From contig MNCI01017947.1 of NCBI GenBank assembly GCA_015680685.1, positions 129,901 through 193,900 of the forward strand: 64,000 bases of DNA. Reading direction: 5' to 3'. The notes below the pieces were generated by a model that did not search any database, had not been told where the DNA came from, and worked only from the letters and a program-made list of their open reading frames with translations. This DNA is from Gnetum montanum (taxonomy: Eukaryota > Streptophyta > Gnetopsida > Gnetales > Gnetaceae). This document shows, one piece after another, positions 34,690 to 46,197 of this stretch (position 1 is its first letter; the number at the start of each line of letters is the position of its first letter). A program made the translations under genes and the position numbers.

Positions 34690-36490
34690 TTCTAGCACTA
34701 AAAACTATAACGATCAAAGATGTTAGTGGCTAGAATGTTGAGGGATCCACGGGTGCACAGTTTGACCCTGCATCTGTGCGAGGGCCTACTAGAGATGGAG
34801 ATGTGGTGCCCTAAACGATCTTGTTGATTGAATAAGTACTTTACCAAATGGAACCGAGGTGCAGCGTGGTTAGCTATGATGCTGATGCAAAACCATGCTA
34901 AGTGCTCAAGCGGTGTTCGTGGTGTTAATGATGTTAACAGTGTCAGTGGTGTCGATAGTGCCAACAGTGCTGAGCATAGTCACAGGTGCCCAAGGGAGGC
35001 AAGTAGAGTCAAGGATTTCAAAGAAAATGAGGGTGTTGACATGTGAAGATTATCGCCCGAGCGTAGTTGTAACATGACCATGCATTAAAAATAGCGAAAA
35101 TGCAAAGAAAGTGTGAAAAATGTAAGAGAGAGAAATGAAACACTGCCCAAAATGTGGTTAAGCGTAGTTAACACAAAAGGGACTTAGAAGGTACATAGGG
35201 TACAACAAGTGCAGTGGAGAGTGTAGTCATACTCTTAGAGGTGTCTAACTATGAAGACTCATGCTCATCGAGGTGTCTACATTTGTCGAGCTGGCCACTG
35301 CAGTGTACCGTGGGCTCCAATGTCCTATGGTGAGCTATGATGGTATGCAACTTTGCCTTTCTCTGGTTCACTAGTGTGCCTTTGATTTTTGTCTATCCAA
35401 AAATCTAAAAATGCTCAAATTTTCCAACCTTACTTCAATTTTACCCACCCCTAAAACATAGAGGGCTGGAGTATTTATAGGCCTAGGTCTTGCGTGAAAT
35501 GCAGAGAGACTACCATGTGGTAGTGGGACGATTAGGACTACGTTGTTGCCCAACTACACTCTCCATTGAGGAAAGCAGTGTTGTGCTCTACTCTATTCTA
35601 CCAGATTCTATGAAGCTAAGAGACTATGAATACGTTGCCAACTACATGTTCATGTGCCAAGAAGACCGTAATGTACCTAAAAAATGCAAGTTTGAAGACT
35701 ACACTTTTCACTATCTTGCATGGGGTCGAGCGTAGTTACAATTTGGGAAGAAAAAAATGGGATAAAACAAAAATGCATCTTACTAACTATGCTTGCTAGA
35801 GATGAGTTAAAGTTGTGCTAAATGTTAATGCTGCATTGTGGAGACCTCTATAGGCTATTTTGGCTAACTACGCTCTGGACTGGGGGAGAGCGTAGTCACA
35901 ACACTTAGAAAAATATTGCAAAATGTGACTATGTGCTAACTAAGCCCTTCATGGAAGGCTGACTATGCTCCCAATTGGGGTCGAGCATAGTCCTAGCACT
36001 TGTCAAAACTTGCAAAAACTAGCTTCCAGTTGACTACGCTTGACCATGCTCTAGGCTGGTAGAAAGCATAGTCTCGACACTTAGAAAAGTCTTCCAAAAC
36101 TAGGCCTCCATGCTAACTATGCTTGACTACGCTCTAAGGTAGTGGAGAGTGTAGTCTCAGCACTTTGAAAATTATGCAACGACTGGCTTGACACTTAGAA
36201 AAATTGACCTTTGTGTTGACTATGCTCTACATGAGGCTGACTACGCTCTATGGTAGTGAAGAGCATAGTCCCAACACTTAGGAAAAAGCTACAAAATTTG
36301 TCTTCATGTTGACTACGCTTGACTACATGTTGGGTCAATGGAGAGTGTAGTCTCAACACTTAGAAAATTTCTGCAAAAAAAAAAAACTAGGTTTTGAGCT
36401 AACTACACTCTCCACTATGCTAACTACGCTCTAAGGTAGTAAAGAGCATAGTCCTAGTACTTAGAAAAATTTCAGAAAGTGGGCTCGTGC
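34690..36490 (-). repeat. 5' LTR of El-5 (right copy)
   Basis: Better preserved than the left copy. A minus-strand TATA box CTATAAATAC (complement of 35471-35480) lies downstream, in transcript sense, of a hairpin array at 35860-36470. The array unit is about 85 bp: GACTACGCTCT, about 15 bases, AGAGCATAGTC, then AACACTTAGAAAA and a spacer. The arms pair with each other. Confidence 0.7.
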
Positions 36491-37345
36491 TGACACTTAA
36501 ACAAATTTGCAATTGAGATGCTGTAGTCCAAATTTGATGGTGTTTCAAACATTTCATTCTCTAGGCACATCTACACCAAGTCCTTTTGTGCTAAATATGT
36601 CTTAGCCTTGACCACAGACTGTTCAAAGATGATCATCATCATTCCTGCCTCAACCTATTTTGGTCTATCTTGAAGCTATTTGAAAAGCTTCATCTCTTGT
36701 GAGTGCAGGATTGAGGAGCATGAAATTAGCAAAGGGGCTCTTAATTTGCCAACTTTCATGACCAAGCATTGGTTTTGCACTTGGGCCATTTCGATTTGTC
36801 CTTCCAAAATGATGCATTTGTCCTTTGCTTCAAGTAGCTCTGACTGGGTTGTTATGATGTTATCCGAAAAATCAAAGATATCCAAAATCAGTTGCCTAGT
36901 TCCCACTAGTTGGTCCAGCAACTCTTTATGTTGGACTGTACTTAATTGATTGCTAATTATTATTATGGATGTCTACACATGTCTGAATTTAGAAACATCT
37001 AGTATAGATGTCGTACGTGTGTTCAGTACTTCAGTGATCCAATCAGTAACTACTTCCATTGCTATCTCCTATCCTTAGTGCTGCATCACCAAGACAGTTG
37101 CCCCCTTACCCTCCTCCAAGCACACCAAAAAGGTAGTGGCATTCCTAGAGATTTTTGAAAATTTTTGTTGTTGTAAGAGAGACACCAATACCTCTTGGGC
37201 ACTAGGACTTGACCTTATGAATAGCTACATTCTTTGGGCTAAGAATATTGACCTACTTTCCTTCATTTAACTGACTATTTGAGCCACTTTATTGAGGTAA
37301 CTCATTAAATTATAGTACATAGATGAATTCCCACCACTTGTATAT
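36491..37345 (-). pseudogene. Degraded coiled-coil ORF in El-4, 5' part
   Basis: The minus-strand frame 36921-36676 (81 codons) and its extension upstream to about 37330 read as a charged helical protein: MLDQLVGTRQLILDIFDF, TTQSELLEAKDKCIILEGQ, and upstream EVVTDWITEVLNTRTTSILD. It is separated from the 3' part (27475-26480) by El-5. I do not recognise the protein. It could be a captured host segment or a lineage-specific ORF. Confidence 0.5.
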
Positions 37346-37348
37346 TTG

Positions 37349-37461
37349 AAAGCTCCAATGATGTGTTTAATTTTAGTGGGTAATGTTAAGTTATAAAGTT
37401 CTAATTGAACTATATATCTTGGAGTGTACCTATATTACAATTATTTCAAGGTTCCAACAAC
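37349..37461 (+). repeat. SINE-like repeat B, head truncated
   Basis: Body and tail of family B (TTATAAAGTTCTAATTGA ... GGTTCCAACA), followed by a C-rich stretch. Confidence 0.5.
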
Positions 37462-37479
37462 ACCACCACCCCCCACCTT

Positions 37480-38332
37480 CCCCTCCCTCCTTACCTATGA
37501 TAGGCAGCTCAAATGGTTATCTCATTTTCTTAGTATGAAAGAGGTTGCTAATTTAACTCATACTTAAGGCATTGTTATATTTCTTTGTAACTTTTCTAGT
37601 GTATCATGTTAGCTATGTGTTTTGGGATGTGCTAATAATAAAATTATTTCGATTTTGACACCCCTTTCCCCATAAAAAAGAAAGAAAAAATTTTTAATTG
37701 TAATGCTATTTATTTTCTATCTAACCCTTGAAAAATCAATTGCAATTGATGATAAATCTAATATGATTCAAATCATCATGCAAAGAAGAAATATCGAAGC
37801 TATGAAAGATTAAAAAAACTAATTTAGCTATAAAGCTAAGATAATCATGATATTAATTACTAAGCTATATCACACTATATAAATTAATATTTGAGGCAAG
37901 GCAACTCACACTATAACAACCCCTATCCACATGACAAAGTAGATATGTGACCCATTAAATAAAAGGATATTAGAAAAAATTGAATTAACAACCTTCCAAT
38001 CTTAAGAAATGAGTGTCCCATCAAGCCACAAAATACATCAAAAAAATGATTTGAACTTGTAACTACTTCTTGTTTAATCTTGAAAATCTTTCATTTCCCT
38101 TTAATCAAGGCCAAGTAATTGAGATCCCACTTGGATTTCATTGGTACCATGATTGGGACTTGGAGTTCAAGTGCCACATTGGAAAGCTAGGAAATAGGCT
38201 AGCAAGTCGTAAGGCAATGGCCATAAAAATTGAATGTTCTGCTCTATTTTTATTAATTTATTCCTATCCTTTTGAATTTTCTTTCCAAGAGGCACCATCT
38301 TTTCAGCACCAAATCCAAACAGGATAACATCA
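37480..38332 (+). repeat. P1: duplicate of the GH3 gene upstream region
   Basis: From about 37565 it matches 51735-51957 and then 53004-53579, the DNA just upstream of the GH3 gene, including GTTGAGATCCCACTTGG-like sequence and a final CAGGATAACATCATT. The match ends at 38332, before the core promoter, and joins directly to LINE sequence of R2. It has the empty site of the solo LTR (CTATGAAAGATTAAAA near 37800) and a single copy of the 55-bp segment that is doubled in P2. Confidence 0.8.
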
Positions 38333-38599
38333 TTTCTGAAAGTGCGTTTGTAGGTTGTGTAGATCAAGGATCCTTAACAATAAGTTACATGTGTTTTTTT
38401 CTTGTATTCTAACTACCTATTTGAGACAATGTTTTAACGTTACAATAAAAAACTATATGAATTTTTTTTTATGTCCCCATTGATGCTTGGTCAATTTGTA
38501 GAGTCTATCTTTATTTTTCATAAAATATAATATTTGTCTAATAGATCCTATGGGTCTTCATAGGTAATAAAGCTTCATTTCATTTCATTTCAAAAGATA

Positions 38600-39830
38600 G
38601 CAAGCCTAATGACTATCCCATAAAATTTTCCCTTTAGTTTTATTGGGAATTCTTTTATTGCATAAAGCATCACTATCTTGTCTTCCTTTTGACTATCTTG
38701 CCTCAATTTTGTTTTTTATATCTTCACCAATTTTACCATATGATTGAAGTATTAATCATAGATAGTAAAACTATTTGTAGAGAAGGAATTTTTGGGCTTG
38801 AATTATCACTTCTACTTTACCATTATTTATGCTATTAATGAAATTGCATTCTATATATTATGTCTTACTTCTATTAACTTTTTGGCTTTTAGATTCTAGA
38901 GAATGTCTCCACTTTTCTATTATTTTGGAAGCAATATTTTCTTGAGTTGTATCCACCAATATAATATCATCTACAAATAGCATACATGAAGGGATTTAAT
39001 TCTATATTTTCTTTATTGATTCATTTGAAATAATAGCAAATAAGTATGGACTAAGTGCAAACCCTTCATATAGACCTACTATGACTAGAAAATCAAACAA
39101 GTTATTATAATTCTAGTAGTTACTCCTTCATACATGTCTTGAACTACTTTAGTATATTTATCAAAGATATTTTTTCTCTACAGGAGTCACCAAATCATAT
39201 CTCTAGGCACTCTATTATATACTTTTTTCAAGTCCATAAAGATCATATGTAGATTCTCTCTATGTTTTCTTGAAATTCTCCATTAATTATTGTATCAAGA
39301 AAATAGCTTGTATGGTAGATCTCATTGGCATAAATGCAAATTAATTTTTTTATATTATTAATTAAGGTTTTTGATGCTAATCTATGACTCTCTCCCAAAG
39401 ATTCATGGCATGGTTCATTAGCTTAATGCCTCTATAGTTTGCAAAATTTTGTACATCTCCTTTATTCTTATTGATGGAAACTACAATGTTATTTTTTTCA
39501 GATTTTGGGTATTTCTCCATTCTTCAAAGTTTTGTTAACTAGCTATATCAGCAATGAAACTCTTGTATCTTCCAATGCTTTCCAATCTTCTATAAGAATG
39601 TTATGTGGTATAATAGCTTTTTCATTTTTCATCTTAAATAAGCATATCTTCATTTTAAAGAAGAAAACTTCCTTAATAAAACTAAAATTTGATTCTTCTT
39701 CTTAGATTTCTACTCTTGGATACTAGTCATTTAATAATTCTTAAAAATAAATTTTCCAACTATCCAAAATATTTTTAAGGGAAAGGTTAGGTCTGCCTAG
39801 GACATGCCCCTAGGCTAGCAATGAAGTAAG
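38600..39830 (-). pseudogene. L1-type LINE reverse transcriptase remnant, R2 copy
   Basis: Same motif order as 8461-9730: a KKVYNRVPRDMIW-like block (39235-39180), FVDDII (38985-38960) and KLKGKFYG (38640-38615). Dead. Confidence 0.7.
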
Positions 39831-40018
39831 TGCATAGCAAGTGCAAATGGAATGATGGTACTGGGCTTTGAACCCAACACCTATGAGTACAAAGTTATGC
39901 AAGCAAATCAACTAGCCAAAGTTCTGCAAGAAAATCAAAAATTGGGATTTCAACCTATCTAAAATATTACTATCTTATACCAAAATTATTTCATTTAACT
40001 CTTTGGTGTATTTGATAT

Positions 40019-40172
40019 GACTAACACTTAGAGTGATGGTAAGGTATTTGATTCTCAAGTTATAAGATATGGGTTCAAGCCTAGGTTTAGCTATTTGAAA
40101 GAGGTCAAGCTTTTGTTTATCCATCAAGCCTTGTAAGATTCAACTTTAGCAAGGTAAGCATTAAGCCTCTAA
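40019..40172 (+). repeat. SINE-like repeat A, R2 copy
   Basis: Copy of 9897-10050 with GAGTGATGGTAAGG and GGGTTCAAGCC. Confidence 0.6.
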
Positions 40173-40409
40173 GTGATTATCCTTTTTGTATATAAATTTT
40201 TTTTCTTCCTTTATTCTTAATTTCTCATAAAAAGCATTCAAGGAATTATGTTTCGCTTTGACTACTATTACTTTTACCTCATTTTTTGTTGATTTATACC
40301 TCAACCTATCTTCTTAGTTTCTGCTTTGTTGCCATTTTTTAAAGCCTTAGCATGTTGCACTTAATCACTCTACCAATATATCTTATTTGGGATATATTTT
40401 TTTGCCTTT

Positions 40410-41450
40410 TGATGAAGCATCAATTAGCTAAGACATCATAGATGCGATGTCATAGATGCAACATCGTGCCTACATTATAGCATCCTTGTCGATGCACCTT
40501 TGCTGGCTGCTACATCGTAGATGCGATAGCATCTGCAATGTTGTAGTTATGTCCACACATAAACGTCAACGCATACTCATCCACACAATCCCGTTGACAC
40601 ATGGGATGATGCATCAACACTATGTTCACCTCAGCCTATAAATATGTGTTCTCCCACTACATATTTTGCATCTTTTATCAATAAAGTAGTTGAACCCTTG
40701 CAATTTTATAGTAGTCTTAGAGAACTATTAGTGAGTACCCACACTATGGATCTAAGTCAATTGTACAACATCTTATTCGAGTGGCAATGTACCTAGACAC
40801 ATTCCATGAACAACAATAAGATTGAGATTGATTCTTATTCATTGCAACACTTTGACTTAGATTAAATTTACTTTCCATGAAATTTATATTCCATGTACTT
40901 GGTTAATATTTACATTTTCACACATATTTATGAATTGGCAAAATGCACGTGACTAGTTACTAGTTTCAAGCGTAAACACGTACTCGCTTAGTAATCCCAA
41001 CAGCATTATTGCATGGTTTACCTAGTAGCGTAACGCTTGGTAATCCTAGTAGTGGATACATCAGTTCAAGATGTGTACAGTAAGCTAAGAATAGACACTC
41101 ATTGCCCGTAGGCTAGTTTAGCATTTATCTTCTTATTTCTAATTAGATTAAATAATTAATTTCTCTATTATCACTAGGATTAGCATANTCTAATTAGATT
41201 AAATAATTAATTTCTCTATTATCACTAGGATTAGCATAAAGCTACAACAACATCAACCATCATATGCCTCACTTTGGACTAAATCATATATGATAAAGCT
41301 ACCACTAGTCCAAGTGGGAAGATAACATCATGCAATCAATGCTTAATGATCTAAATGCCAAACTAGTTCCATCCATAAAATTTAACCAGATTACATGTGA
41401 ATGCTTATGATTCATATGGTTGGACATCGGGGGTTACCCACTGCTCATCA
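40410..41450 (+). repeat. 5' LTR of El-3
   Basis: 1041 bp including a likely 51-bp assembly artefact at 41138-41238. U3 carries repeated GATGC/GCATC words (CATAGATGCGATG, CATCGTAGATGCGAT). TATA box CTATAAATA lies at 40636-40644. Confidence 0.88.
41138..41238. other. Exact 50-bp direct repeat around a single N
   Basis: 41138-41187 is repeated at 41189-41238, separated only by N at 41188. The 3' LTR has one copy (about 46867-46914). An artificial join of overlapping contigs is the simplest reading. Confidence 0.85.
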
Positions 41451-41451
41451 T

Positions 41452-41469
41452 TGGCACCGTTGCCAGGGA
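41452..41469 (+). other. Primer binding site of El-3
   Basis: TGGCACCGTTGCCAGGGA, two mismatches from the tRNA-Asp complement; one base after the LTR. Confidence 0.8.
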
Positions 41470-42028
41470 TAGTGCTAGTTATTTAGATTAGTTATGTCAT
41501 ACACATTCGCTCTCAAAGTGTTAATGATTTATCTTTTACAAAATATTAATATTTTAAAGTCATACATGATAAAAACATGTCTTCTTCACATAGGGCCAAT
41601 AATGCATCATATGATGAAAACACTCATAGGAAAAATGGTAGGTTCTATACTGAAGAGAATTGAAGTGAACAACCTCAAGCAAGGGTTTTATATGCTCATT
41701 TCGACTCATACTACACACAAGGAGTATGTTCAACTAGTACAGATAATTCTAGAGGAGATGAAGTCCTAGATAAAAGAGGGCCTCAAGGCCTATGACCTCC
41801 TTTAAATTTAGAAAGGATACATCAAGGGACCATAGGGAGAACTATAGGAGCCATGACGATTCTCTCGGTTCACCATCTTCCTCTTCCTCTTCAATGTCTA
41901 GTTTTGATGAAGATGAATGTAGGTATAGAGATAGAGCTTTACTATGGGATCAAGATAACAATAGGTATTGAACCCAAGGGCAAAATCAAAGACATTAAAG
42001 TGAGTATATACAATATCATCAAAATCAT
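41470..42028 (+). pseudogene. El-3 leader and gag N-terminal debris
   Basis: Start-like ATG near 41578 (ATGTCTTCTTCACATAGGGC) recalls the starts in El-1 and El-2, but frames are broken within 60 codons. The open frame 41494-41769 is out of phase with gag. Confidence 0.4.
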
Positions 42029-42960
42029 ATGAATAGAAATATAGATTATTACCATGATGTGTATGGCATAGATGAACCCTTGTTTGCCACTAGGGGCCTA
42101 ACACAAATTAAGGATGTAGTTCAAATGCCCCAAAGGCATCAAACGAACAGCCGCATCATATGGCTTGATATGGACAAAATTCCTAAATTTAGGGGAGGCT
42201 ATAATTGTGATCCACAACATTATGTACAAGCCTTCCATGATGCTTGCACCTTGCAAAATGTTGAACGCAAGTGGCAAAACCTTAAGTTCTTTCCTAGGAC
42301 ACTAATAGATGAAGCTAAAAGTTGGTATAGATCGTTGGAATTAGATTCCATTCATCGATGGTCCACAATGCTAGAACTCTTCAATGAAAAATACCAAACA
42401 TATGCAAGAGTGTCCAACCTAAGAAAATAAATCCAGGGATGGAAGCAAGAAAAACATGAATCCTTAGATGTGGCCTTGGATATATACTATTCTCTATTAC
42501 ATAGATGTCCATGCCACGATTTTTCTCAAAAAGAGCAACTTTTCCACATCATAGATGGACTTTTTAATAAACGAGGGAGACCCTTGGGATTTATGCCCAA
42601 GATTAGTTATATGAATTAACAGCCCATTAGATACAAAGGCTAAGTGTGCAGGTGGCAAAAGAAGAAGGAGAGCTATGTAAACGAGAGAATGTAGAGGAAT
42701 ATAATTGAAATCTGACTTTTCAAAAGAAGAGGATCCATATCTATGATGAGGAAAAAGAGGTAGCTCTCAATGAGGTGATTTCACAACAAACCTTGTCAAT
42801 ACAAAAGTCTATTAATGAGCTTGAAGTAATGATAGGTAAGATGTCGGAGTTGATGAACGACAAAGTTACAACTTACATGAAAACCATAACGAAGAGAGTA
42901 ATGTAAAATGAATCAAGTGATCAAAAAAAGAGGAGGAAAAAGAACAAAGAAACAAGTAGA
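42029..42960 (+). pseudogene. gag capsid region of El-3
   Basis: The open frame 42029-42430 (133 codons) reads GGYNCDPQHYVQAFHDAC, AKSWYRSLELDSIHRWSTM, LFNEKYQTYARVSNL, the same capsid block as El-2 12280-12510. After a TAA in place of a Gln codon at 42428 it continues with KQEKHESLDVALDIYYSLLH and then decays. No protease follows. Confidence 0.75.
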
Positions 42961-43910
42961 AAAACTTATTGATGAAAAGGAAAAATGGTTGTAGGAGAAG
43001 AGACTATAGACTCAACCACAGAAGAGGATGTTGGATGTGACATCTACCTATATGACCATCCAAAAGGGCTATTACCCACTTATTTTACATCTACATGAGT
43101 ATGGAGCCTTGGCTTTGAATCCCAAGTTCATACAAAAGCAAATGCCTAGGAAATTACGTTACTCACAAGGTAATTATAGACAATCCTACAACCAACCTTA
43201 CTATCCAAGTGGGAATTCTTATCAGCCTCAAAATTACTATCAACCCTAATTCCAAAACCCATAGTCATGGGAGAGGCCATCATCAAACTAGCACTACCCT
43301 TATTGCTAGCCAAACCCATATGGACATTATGTTCAACAACCTATTTCCCCAACTAGTTCTACTTCCTCTACCTTAAATAACTACTACCACTTTCCCAAAT
43401 ATCATCAACCTGAGACATCTTCTATGGGATCACCACCTCATGCCTCTCATCCTTCGTCATATCCTTAATATTCTCATACTTCCCTCCTCCATATGTCACC
43501 ATCAACAACATAGGAAGGTTCAGTACCACAACATCAACAAAAAAATTCCACTTGTGCTATGAAGATACACAAAAATGATAATGCTAGTAGATCTCAACCA
43601 CAACCTTGGAAACGTCCTTTCTTTAGGAAAATTTCCTCACACAAGAACAAAACTCATAAACCTACTGGCACATCGAAACTTGCACATGGCCACTTTGGTG
43701 CAACACCCTTACTCACAAAAATGATGTCTCCTAATCATAAGCAAGATCCAACAACCATCACGACTCCAACACATGAGGGAAATGATGAACCTACCATTAT
43801 GGAGAGACAAAAGCCTCCATGCATCACTAATAATGATAAAGGATGTAGTTGTGGGCCGAAAGTTGAAAATATTAACACAACCCCTATACCAACCCACCAT
43901 AAAGTTTAGA
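42961..43910 (+). pseudogene. gag C-terminal box and Pro/Tyr-rich linker of El-3
   Basis: Near 43037 GCDIYLYDHPKG is the remains of the compact Cys-His box with its second Cys lost. Then Gln/Tyr/Pro-rich debris (43028-43249) and a Lys/Thr-rich frame (43559-43909) homologous to the end of the linker. Non-functional. Confidence 0.55.
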
Positions 43911-46185
43911 AACAAGTGTGTGAGCAAAAACTAGTCTATGCAGTAACCACTAAACCAAAAGATACCTAGTGGCTTGCAAATAAGAGTGCAAAACTATTTA
44001 AAAGATGCACAAAACCAACCAATCCACTTATTAACTCTTGTCCCACCTTTATGCTTAGTTGTGGGGGAAATGCCCCATCCTGATTCAAGAACTAATAAGT
44101 GCTTTTCACTTTTTTATTTTACAATTCTTTATCATTTTCCCATTTCTTTCAACATTTTCCATTTCTTAATATTTTTCTTTTTTCTTCTTTATAATATTCT
44201 CTTTTCTTAACTCATTTTATTTATGTTTATGAATTTCTTTTATGTTTTCATTAATAATATCTCCAAGTCATGATGCAGAAGTCAATGCTATGTGTTGGGT
44301 ATTTGTGCTATGATATTAAGATGATTGGGTAAGTAATTGTATAGAGCAGTGAGACCACCTCATTCATCCCTCTAGTTCTCTTAATAAAAGGTCTTTGTCA
44401 TGAAAGTAATTTGGTTCTTCTTTTATGAAACCAAAATAAATTAATGATCATGGTACCTTGAAGGAAGAGAGAAAGACCAAGCGGGAATGCTAAAGGGTGT
44501 GACCTCAAGGGGACTTGTTGGGTTCTCTTCTTGACTTCCTTCGTGTGGTTTATGACTCCTCTTGGAACATATCATCACTCCTCCATTGGCCAATAAATAG
44601 GAAGCTATGTATTTGCATGGTGTGGTTCCCACTTTAAAAAAAAAAACAAAACAAAACAAAGCAATAATGGAAATTCAAAGCACACCCCTTAGACGCAATA
44701 ACGGGCTCCAAGCATTAGTTATGAGACTAGAAAAACATGTTACCCATGCCTGAAGGTATCCCTCTAACTAAGGCCCTTTCTTCCTTCTTCTATTTTCTTC
44801 CCTTTTTGGAGTGATGATTGTTCTTTGAGGTGGTTGTAGACTCATGGTGGTAGGTAGGAAGAAACACATCAATGTGAGATCACTATTAATGGTATGGACT
44901 TGTTTTGAACTTGGACAAATAGGTATGATGATCATTTTAATAACATTTCACACAAGAAAATATTGTGAACATGGTCAAGTACCTTACATCCCTATCTCTA
45001 CAATCCATTCTTATCCCATTATTCACCACACTACTACATACAATTATGAGCCTTTTGGTTTTGTGTAGTATAGTGCAACATCCCAACCAAGGTAGTTGTG
45101 TGTTGTTTGGAACAAAGTCATGGTTTACATTTAACTTCTCGAGTGCCCACGAACATCTATAGAAGTAGTTATGCAAGGGCATTATGATAGGAGCCTGCTT
45201 TAGAGAGGACCCACTTGTATAACTTTTGTTGTTCATGGCTTTAAACTAACCTTCACATCCTCCAAAACATCATTGATGGTTTCTCTAAATTTATGCATGC
45301 TTTTTGAAACTACTTTCATCAATTTTAATTAATTTTTCCTACTTTTATATCTTAATATCCTTCAACTTCCAAAAAATTTCTTGGCCATCTTTTGCATTGG
45401 ACCTTTGGTTTTAATTGTTCAAAAACTTGTGCGCTTCTAAAGTTACTCTTATTAGTCATGGGGGCTATGGATGCTTGCTTTGAAATTTTTGAAATTTTTC
45501 CAACATTCTATTTTCAAACATTGTGGTAACTAATAGTAATTGACCAAAATAAGGTAAACAACTTAATGATTTTAGTGACCTCATAGCCTTGGGCATAGTA
45601 TGCTATCATCACCTTGTGCTTAAAGGAAAACTAAGAAATTCAAAAAGGGTTAATTATTAACGAAAATTTACCAAAATTAATGTTCATCCTTTCGTGACTG
45701 TAGATGATGCTAAAAGGAACACCTAAGCAAGAAGGTTTTTTGCTAAGCATGGAAACGAAAACAAGAGAGGGACATCAGAAGATATGGCCATGGACAAATT
45801 GCAGCACATATAGGATAATAGCTCAAACACCACATGATTGCTAAATCCATGGGACGATGAGAAGAAATTTCAGTCCATCCTTCAAGAATGTTCTACATAA
45901 CCAAAGAAGCATCAACATAATAATCAAGGTTGGAAGTCTGCCACCATTAGCAATAATAAGAAGAATCATCTTTAGTGAATTTTCAAAGACCTCTACAAAT
46001 TTTGTAATCTATAATGTCTATCCAGTCTTTTAGTCATTTTCCAATACATCCACTTGAATAAATTTTGTAATGTGGCACTTAGATTCAGTCAATAGTTAGC
46101 ATCAATCAATAATCCCATACTTTCTCAATTATTTGTAAAGAAAGCTCAGTCTTATCCTATTAACTTAAGGACAAGTTTTTAGTTA
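43911..46185 (+). other. Non-coding 3' module of El-3
   Basis: Colinear with the modules of El-1 and El-2: GTTGTGGGGGAAATG near 44050, GCATGGTGTGGTTCCC near 44615, ATTCAAAGCACACCCC near 44671, CCCTCTAACTAAGGCCC near 44760, GTCATGGGGGC near 45455. About 2.2 kb, without a convincing ORF. Confidence 0.65.
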
Positions 46186-46197
46186 GTCATGGAGGTA
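46186..46197 (+). other. Polypurine tract of El-3
   Basis: GTCATGGAGGTA before the LTR start TGATGAAG. Confidence 0.6.

Larger units (their letters stand above)
27480..36490 (-). mobile_element. El-5: inner minus-strand LTR element, gag-PR only (LARD-like)
   Basis: A direct repeat of about 1.7 kb (27480-29160 and 34690-36490) encloses gag (about 33300-32800) and protease (about 32200-31690) relics on the minus strand, in the order expected from a 5' LTR on the right. No RT, RNase H or integrase is visible. The 3' half (29160-31690) is tandem arrays and non-coding DNA. It splits the coiled-coil frame of El-4, so it inserted later. LTR termini were not resolved to the base and no target duplication was confirmed. 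Confidence 0.6.
25430..37345 (-). mobile_element. El-4: minus-strand member of the El-1/2/3 LTR family, split by an inner element, 5' end missing
   Basis: The 3' LTR (25430-26266) and PPT (26267-26283) match the family on the minus strand. About 100 bases of internal sequence next to the PPT match El-1 5890-5984. Further in, instead of gag or pol, there is a degraded coiled-coil reading frame that is interrupted by the inner element at about 27480-36490 and resumes to about 37340. No 5' LTR is found to the right, so the element is truncated there. Confidence 0.6.
38333..40409. repeat. Unit R2, part 1: LINE fragments and SINE-like repeat
   Basis: Near-duplicate of 8205-10105 plus 20414-20604. 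The + strand LINE tail (CGTTTGTAGGTTGTGTAGATC) is at 38345. The minus-strand LINE RT relic is at 38600-39830 with FVDD near 38965-38985. Family A repeat is at 40019-40172, and the uninterrupted target site of El-2 is at 40227-40233. Confidence 0.8.

Noticed and set aside
25262-37461. A 12-kb DNA transposon with inverted terminal repeats (GTGTTAGAACCC ... GTTCCAACA)
   Set aside because: The ends are inverted copies of the repeat-B tail, which also occurs alone elsewhere. R2 carries part of the left one, and no transposase or target duplication was seen.
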